Positions 7,096 through 11,858 of a DNA stretch of 11,858 nt are shown here, one piece after another. The DNA is from Cymbomonas tetramitiformis. Lineage: Eukaryota > Chlorophyta > Pyramimonadophyceae > Pyramimonadales > Pyramimonadaceae. A program made the translations under genes and the position numbers. The stretch's first letter is position 1; each line of letters begins with the position of its first letter. The notes beneath the pieces are model-generated. The model had not been told where the DNA came from. It was given only the letters and a program-made list of their open reading frames with translations, and did no database searches. The stretch covers positions 1 through 11,858 of the forward strand of contig LGRX02015419.1 in assembly GCA_001247695.2 (NCBI GenBank), written 5' to 3'.

Positions 7096-9747
7096 CTAAG
7101 AAAAATCGAATCTAAAAATCCAGACTGCCCACGGGAGTGGGCCTGCTTCTGACCATCTTCCATTTCTAAGTTGTTGGAAACAGACCTCTCCTACTTCAGC
7201 GATTCTGAACTTTTGTTTGCACAGCTTATTGTACGTAGTCCACCAGAACCCATCTGGAGAGAAACCATCCCACTGTGGAGCAACCACAGAGGCTGACGCT
7301 TTCTGTTCTCTAAGATACATCAGGAACGGTCCCATTAATGCAAAAGGCGGATTAGCATAACAGTTCAGTCCAGCTAGTGGATAGGCAAAGACATTGGTGC
7401 CACAAGCTTCTTTCTCTGGCAGCCTTGAGCAAAATCGCATTTTGGGACATCCCCGAACATTAGCCGTTGTTGCGAAGCAGTCGATGTTGTGCCGTCCAAA
7501 CATCATGTTCAACAGAGGAGAGAACCGTGGCATTAATGAATAATGAGACTCTTCATCCGGGACTACAATAGCTCCATCAGGTCCCCTTGAAAAGGAAACC
7601 ACCTTTAGCTCCAAGTTGTTATCCGCGACAAATCTATAGAGCTTTTCTGCCAAGTCCTTGCATGCTTTCGTGCCCAGGTTAGACGAGAGGACTCTCGATG
7701 AATCCCAGATATTTTTATCCAAGATTATGTCCCAGCGTTGCGGGACCCGTTCTACTGGGATTTTGAACAAGGCTTCAGAAATCAAAATTGACTGATCCAC
7801 CGACGAGCAGGTTCTCAAATCTCGATAGCACGAAATTTCATCTTGGAATTCCCCTGCTCTGATTGATGCCGTGACTTTTGTACCATCGACGTTTGTATCC
7901 ACGAGTATCGAGCAGTGGGCCTGCTTCCTAAATGCGGACACCTTAATCAGCGACGGCTGGAAGAGTTGACCCAAGTAGAGTTTGAAATGCCTCATCTGCT
8001 TACTGTTCAGGAAAAAACTTTTTCTGCAGAATTCGTGCCTCTTTGCCAGGAAGGCATACAGCCTCCTGCATGCAATAAGGATGCCCGGGGCTGCGATTGA
8101 CATTGAAACCAACTTTCCTGCCACTCTTTCCAGGTCCCTGGCCGAAATACTTGACGAAGCTCGCAGGTCCGTTGCCAGGCTCAAGAACTTATCCCATTTT
8201 TTCTGCGGGATGAAGAATTCCTGCTTCGCAAGGTCAATACCAATGCCTAGCCAGGTGATGGTCAAGGACGGAATGAACTCCGTCTTCTCCAGATGAATAA
8301 AATATCCTGCCGCCGTCATGCATGACGAGACAACGAACGCCGAGATTTTGGCTCTTTCATGTTTCGTAAGAGTTGAAGCTCCCACTGGGGCCGGCCCCCC
8401 GGCATTATCATCAATGTAGTATAAATATGGTATCCCCAGCCGCCGGATGAATCCCGCGAATTCTCCCGCGAAGGCGCTATAAATGACCGGCGCTAGCTTC
8501 CATCCAAAATTGAGAACTGTATAGACGTAATAAACGCCATCCCACAGGAAACCCATGTACTGTTGCGACTCCTCTGTAAGCATCACATGGAAGAATCCGT
8601 TCGCTTGGTCCATAATAAATGCCGGATCCCCCACCTCTAGGATTTGTGGAAGCATTGTCACCGACTCGTAGGTAAACGGAATATCCTTACACCAAAGGTT
8701 AAGGAATCTTGCATCGTTGATCTTTCTTGGTTTGGCTGGCTCCACTCCTACCGGCATAACAAGATGCGGGGGAGAGCATTCCCCTTCTTTGCCCCAGACT
8801 CTTATCGCTCCCCACCTGAGCTCGTCCTGTATCTTCCCAGAGATCCAGGGGATCAAATGATCTGGGATCGCATGATTCTTGAACTGCATCCTCGGGGGTG
8901 TTCTTGAGTCGAAACGAGCCCCTTCGTAAGTGCCTGAAAAATGTTGGAAGAAATCCAAGATGGAGACTCCATTCTTTGCCCATTCTTTGACCAGCAATCC
9001 CATCTCTGATGATGTTACCACCGTGTCCCAGAACTGGGTACACTCATGGATAGTTCCCACCCGGAACTCCCCCGGATCCCTAGCTGGTGCGGAAAGGGGG
9101 TCCGGGACCAAATTACCACTGAGGGCATCAATTACTGAAGGGGCCAAGGTGTCCCGCCCTTGGGCTTCACATGGCCCTAAGGACTGTTGCCCGTCCATCA
9201 CTTCCCGGGCACTGTCGAATCCTTTTACTGCCATGGTAATAAATGCAAGCGGGTCTCTCACACTTGTCGTAGCCGGCATGCCAGAATCCAGTGCGAAGTT
9301 GGCCAGGCTGTCAGCCAGTTTATTGTGGTCCCGTGCCACATGCTTGAAATTGAAAACACAATCCGGGCGCAAGGCCATGTGAGCTTTCCCAACGATAAGT
9401 AGTCTCTCCAAGTCTTTTGCGATAACGTTACGGGAGCCCGAGAATGCTGACACCACCAGCTCCGAGTCCCCAACAATTGTTGCTGTGGTCAAGTTCCATT
9501 CTATTGCTCTTTGGATTGCAATCACGGCCCCCACGAATTCTGCATAATTATTCGTCTTGGATCCAAGGCGTCCGTAGTCCCGGGTCCACTGTTGACCTTG
9601 TTCTGAGCAGAGTGCCACCCCGAACGAGGCTTGCCTCAAATCCGGCGATGCGTTAAAGCGGCATGCACCATCGAAGAAAAGCAATCCCTTCCGTGGGGCT
9701 GAGTTTGGCTCGTGTCCCTGTTCGAGACAACAACCACACCAGAGCAC
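7096..9747 (-). CDS. Pol polyprotein: RNase H, reverse transcriptase, RNase H-like and methyltransferase-like regions
   Basis: 883 codons, stop-free; the frame is open to 9792, where a TAG (9795-9793) closes it. The GTG at 9747 is only nominal: the first in-frame ATG is codon 124 (9378), inside the first domain. Region 1 (about 20-155) is a complete type I RNase H of plant/archaeal RnhA style, with D26 (FFDGACR), E70 (NNYAEF), D94 (GDSELVV) and D146 (NKLADSLAN). Region 2 (about 290-520) is reverse transcriptase, with motif A D380 (FIMDQANGFF), motif B-like LNFGWKLAP (412-420) and YIDD at 444-447. Region 3 (about 610-745) looks like the usual DIRS RNase H, with candidate D617, E658 and D677. 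Region 4 (about 750-880) has IDCFAT and NPPF (799-802), as in the Dam-like methyltransferase region of DIRS elements. It makes cDNA from the element RNA and degrades the RNA strand. Confidence 0.92.
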   Translation of the reverse strand: MLWCGCCLEQGHEPNSAPRKGLLFFDGACRFNASPDLRQASFGVALCSEQGQQWTRDYGRLGSKTNNYAEFVGAVIAIQRAIEWNLTTATIVGDSELVVSAFSGSRNVIAKDLERLLIVGKAHMALRPDCVFNFKHVARDHNKLADSLANFALDSGMPATTSVRDPLAFITMAVKGFDSAREVMDGQQSLGPCEAQGRDTLAPSVIDALSGNLVPDPLSAPARDPGEFRVGTIHECTQFWDTVVTSSEMGLLVKEWAKNGVSILDFFQHFSGTYEGARFDSRTPPRMQFKNHAIPDHLIPWISGKIQDELRWGAIRVWGKEGECSPPHLVMPVGVEPAKPRKINDARFLNLWCKDIPFTYESVTMLPQILEVGDPAFIMDQANGFFHVMLTEESQQYMGFLWDGVYYVYTVLNFGWKLAPVIYSAFAGEFAGFIRRLGIPYLYYIDDNAGGPAPVGASTLTKHERAKISAFVVSSCMTAAGYFIHLEKTEFIPSLTITWLGIGIDLAKQEFFIPQKKWDKFLSLATDLRASSSISARDLERVAGKLVSMSIAAPGILIACRRLYAFLAKRHEFCRKSFFLNSKQMRHFKLYLGQLFQPSLIKVSAFRKQAHCSILVDTNVDGTKVTASIRAGEFQDEISCYRDLRTCSSVDQSILISEALFKIPVERVPQRWDIILDKNIWDSSRVLSSNLGTKACKDLAEKLYRFVADNNLELKVVSFSRGPDGAIVVPDEESHYSLMPRFSPLLNMMFGRHNIDCFATTANVRGCPKMRFCSRLPEKEACGTNVFAYPLAGLNCYANPPFALMGPFLMYLREQKASASVVAPQWDGFSPDGFWWTTYNKLCKQKFRIAEVGEVCFQQLRNGRWSEAGPLPWAVWIFRFDFS

Positions 9748-10029
9748 TCTTCCTTTCAGGAGAAATGCTCCTCGAAAATCGCACCCCGGTCTCTACCGGG
9801 CCCCAATCTTGTGGAAAGGGATGGACGATTTCGAGCCTGGCCACTTCCGGTGTGCTACTCGTGAGAGTAACCCACCCGTTGTGGTCAGTACTCTAACCGT
9901 CCAGCATCCCCATGTTAAAGGGAGGCTTCTATGACGGACGGGACCATGTGGTCCGTGCAGGCAAGGTAATTGGCATTAATTGCCTGTATCCGCGAAGCAC
10001 TCCAACTTGAGATATGCATCCCAAAGTCC
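9748..10029 (-). other. inter-ORF region just upstream of Pol
   Basis: No ORF is supported. A hairpin at 9864-9894 has outer stem AGAGTA/TACTCT and inner stem CCAC/GTGG. The Pol frame is blocked by TAG at 9795-9793; acceptor-like sequences follow it, such as gtctcgaacag ending near 9720, so the 5' end of the Pol message may be spliced in from upstream. The stretch weakly recalls tRNA pieces but does not fold as a tRNA. Confidence 0.4.
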
Positions 10030-10412
10030 GAAACCCAGTGTTCCGAAGCTGATCCCGAAATCTAACGTAGAGCAAAAAAAGCAAATCCAATTATCGAAAT
10101 CCAGGATCCCGAAGGCTGAAATCTGAAAATTTAACGTAGAGCAAAATCAGCGAAATCGAAATTTCGAAAATCTAACGTAGAGCAAAAAAACAAATCCAAA
10201 ATTCGAAAATCCAGCATCCCGAAGACTGAAGACTGAAAATCTAACGTAGAGCAAAATCAGCCAAATCGAAATTTCGAAATCCAACGTAGAGCAAAAATAC
10301 CAAATCCAAAATTCGAAAAATCCAGCATCCCGAATTTGAAATCTGAAAATCTAACGTAGAGCAAAATCAGCCAAATCGACATTTCGAAAATCTAACGTAG
10401 AGCAAATTCACA
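10030..10412. repeat. alternating 69/41-base tandem array
   Basis: The core AACGTAGAGCAAA occurs seven times, starting at 10064, 10133, 10174, 10243, 10283, 10353 and 10394. Intervals are 69, 41, 69, 40, 70 and 41 bases, so the true unit is about 110 bases with two core copies. The long interval carries a CCAGCATCCCGAA-type segment; the short interval carries AATCGAAATTTCGAAA, containing the palindrome TCGAAATTTCGA (10156-10167, 10266-10277; mutated at 10376-10387). The array sits between the Gag-like and Pol ORFs. Confidence 0.92.
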
Positions 10413-10591
10413 AAAATGCAAAATTAACTTATCAAGCAAATCCATATCACATACAACAATGCATTTCAATTTGGTATTTAAACCTGGAATCTGATGTTAC
10501 AAGGTAAGACAGGCATCCTGGCCCGCTCCCAAATATTGATACACTATATACATATTATACAGACCAGCATTCTGGCAACTTTTGACGATTT
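10413..10591. other. AT-rich spacer after the Gag-like ORF
   Basis: Lies between the Gag stop and the tandem array in element orientation. I see no ORF, hairpin or repeat of note. Confidence 0.4.
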
Positions 10592-11308
10592 CTAAACAGG
10601 CTCCCTCTGAGGAGGTGGTGGCAACTGAGGCAACTGGGTTTGGTTATTCCTATTGTCATTCTTATTTCGTTTGTCCACCCAAGTCACATTGATGGATCCA
10701 TCCTTGTTCAACGCATAAGGGGACTTGCAGTCCCGCAGCATATGTGACCCCTGGCATTTCGGGCATTTGGCATTACCATCTGCAGGGGCTCCCGGTTTTG
10801 CAGTAACATGGTTAGTGGCTCCTGATAACGAGGCCTTCTTGGATTGGGTTTTAATGAACATCTGCAATTCTGACTCGTGCGCATCATCCTTCTCGCACTC
10901 TGGAACTGTAGCCCTTATTTGTTGATGTGCAAACAGGGCAATGTGATTGTCCGGCAAGGACGCATCCCTAGTACCTCCTGCCAACTCCCTCTCGATGAGA
11001 GTGGCAAGGGAATACAAGGACTGAGGAGTCTCCGGCTCCCTCGAACTGGCTCCCGGCAAACCAAAAGCAGCTGCCACCTTTCGCATCAGCTTCGGTATCT
11101 CCGGCACCGATTTCCCCGGGGTCAGGCACCAGTCCAACAGCTCGCTTCTCAATCGGTGTGCTTTCAACGAGTTGGAGACCCCCTTGGTCTCCTCTTGCAT
11201 GGATCTTTGGAGCACCGAGTCCACGTACGCCTGAATGTCGAATCCCGGCGTCATCGATGATGCCAATCCCAAAGGAGCCTGCTCCCTCATGCCACCATCC
11301 ATCTTCAT
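10592..11308 (-). CDS. Gag-like nucleocapsid protein with zinc knuckle
   Basis: 238 codons from an ATG that directly follows an in-frame TAA, so this start is well bounded. Probable role: binding and packaging the element RNA. A helical, charged N-terminal two thirds (about 20-155) is followed by a basic linker and one zinc knuckle at 182-194, C182-P-K-C185-QGS-H189-MLRD-C194. This is CX2CX3HX4C, one residue shorter than the common CX2CX4HX4C. The tail is Asn/Gln- and Pro-rich. Position ahead of Pol on the same strand is the main support for the Gag assignment; the N-terminal part resembles nothing I can name. It is the only one of the three ORFs with a clear ATG start. Confidence 0.75.
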   Translation of the reverse strand: MKMDGGMREQAPLGLASSMTPGFDIQAYVDSVLQRSMQEETKGVSNSLKAHRLRSELLDWCLTPGKSVPEIPKLMRKVAAAFGLPGASSREPETPQSLYSLATLIERELAGGTRDASLPDNHIALFAHQQIRATVPECEKDDAHESELQMFIKTQSKKASLSGATNHVTAKPGAPADGNAKCPKCQGSHMLRDCKSPYALNKDGSINVTWVDKRNKNDNRNNQTQLPQLPPPPQREPV

Positions 11309-11858
11309 TTACTTGAGGTTGAGGAAACACTCACATATCGTCCGTTGCCTCGATACAAACATGCATAATAATGTGTTACAACAGTAACATCTTCTCGCCC
11401 CCACTCTGACAATGCACGTAATGCAATAATCATAAGGGGTCATAATCTGAGGCAATCACATCACCCTCCCTAATCATTAATTCCAGCATCAGCTTGTCAC
11501 GAGCATGCAATTTTTTCATCGATCGGATCAAAGAAATTTTCATACCTATCCTCACATCGAACAAAGCAATCATAGTCATCATAAATGCAGTACTTATTGT
11601 CCAACTTACAGGAACTATTTCGTCATAATTAGAGCAACTTCATCATCATGATAACAGCAATAATTTCAATCCTATTTTCCGCAATCCTCACAGCAATTCA
11701 AGTTGTAATATAACAAATTCATATTTTCAATATAAACAAATTCATATTTTCAAATAACATTCATCTCAATTGCAGCAATTATTTATCATCATAACAACAG
11801 CAAACAATTTCGATCCTAATCACAACAATTAATGCCAAATTTTTGAAACAATGCAACA
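11309..11858. other. AT-rich 5' segment upstream of Gag
   Basis: No ORF longer than noise on either strand. Composition turns strongly AT-rich with recurring CAGCAAT, CATCATAA and AATTTC words, unlike the rest of the element. It is probably the untranslated 5' part of the element, but no A2-like sequence is found here, so either the A1 terminus is further right or the boundary is elsewhere. Confidence 0.45.
11712..11753. repeat. 19-base exact tandem pair, period 23
   Basis: AACAAATTCATATTTTCAA is present at 11712-11730 and 11735-11753, separated by four bases. It is a simple local duplication in AT-rich sequence. Confidence 0.85.

Larger units (their letters stand above)
5139..11858 (-). mobile_element. 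DIRS-superfamily (PAT/Kangaroo-type) tyrosine-recombinase retrotransposon, 5' end outside the window
   Basis: On the minus strand the order is Gag-like ORF, Pol (RNase H, RT, RNase H-like, methyltransferase-like), tyrosine recombinase, then B1-A2-B2 repeats. There is no DDE/DDD integrase and no LTR pair; a tyrosine recombinase in their place defines DIRS-type elements, which move through a circular DNA and make no target-site duplication. The split repeats plus the NPPF tail favour the PAT/Kangaroo group over Ngaro (no methyltransferase) or classical DIRS1 (inverted terminal repeats). The low-coordinate terminus is set at 5139, where identity of B2 with B1 stops. The 5' terminus, with the predicted A1 copy, must lie beyond 11858. 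All three ORFs are stop-free and B1/B2 differ at 1 of 141 bases, so insertion is probably recent. Confidence 0.87.

Noticed and set aside
8644..9382. Plus-strand open frames of 87 and 150 codons opposite Pol
   Set aside because: They are complementary shadows of the conserved RNase H/RT reading frame.
9770..9905. tRNA-like words on both strands (for example GAGACCGGGGTGCGATT, and a segment resembling a D-arm)
   Set aside because: No set of four arms pairs; the T-arm candidates do not close and there is no clear anticodon loop. DIRS-type elements are not known to use tRNA primers.
10030..10412. A CRISPR-like array
   Set aside because: Intervals alternate 69/41 and the sequence between cores is itself repeated, so there are no unique spacers. 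The context is a eukaryotic retroelement.

Overview
This is a nuclear window from a eukaryote: a spliced host gene with GT-AG introns sits next to a retrotransposon of the DIRS superfamily (tyrosine-recombinase retrotransposons). Base composition is moderate. Introns are numerous, mostly 55 to 730 bases, and exons are very short. The host protein is clearly related to, but far diverged from, animal USP9X. Together this suggests a protist or alga rather than an animal, fungus or land plant; the species cannot be named from the sequence.

Region 1 (about 1-4858, minus strand) is the 5' part of a large deubiquitinase of the USP9X / fat facets family. I could assemble ten coding exons from an ATG at 4819 down to 191. 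Splice phases close at every junction, giving 556 uninterrupted codons. The set includes a 24-base microexon and two exons of 44-45 bases. The gene continues past the left edge, and the catalytic USP domain is not in this window. Everything else in 1-4511 is intron.

Region 2 (about 4820-5138) is the short upstream region of that gene, with a pyrimidine tract flanked by a 13-base direct repeat.

Region 3 (5139 to the right edge, minus strand) is a retrotransposon lacking only its far 5' end. Reading along its own strand it has: an AT-rich 5' segment; a small Gag-like ORF with a zinc knuckle (11308-10592); an inter-ORF segment holding a striking alternating tandem array (about 10030-10412); a long Pol ORF with an N-terminal RNase H, a reverse transcriptase with YIDD, a second RNase H-like region and a methyltransferase-like tail with NPPF (9747-7096); a tyrosine recombinase ORF (6869-5802); and a terminal B1-A2-B2 arrangement, in which a 141-base sequence is repeated with one mismatch on either side of a 289-base segment. 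Split direct repeats together with a methyltransferase-like domain and a tyrosine recombinase match the PAT / Kangaroo type of DIRS element. At the B1/A2 boundary lies a perfect 10-3-10 inverted repeat, the form expected for the recombinase's circle-junction site.

Expected workings: Gag packages the RNA, Pol copies it, and a circular DNA intermediate is formed by way of the split repeats. The recombinase then inserts the circle at the palindromic junction. The element lies about 320 bases upstream of the deubiquitinase start codon, in the same orientation. Its three ORFs are free of stops and its repeats are nearly identical, so it is probably a recent arrival. Pol and the recombinase have no upstream ATG, which points to splicing, recoding or minor decay.
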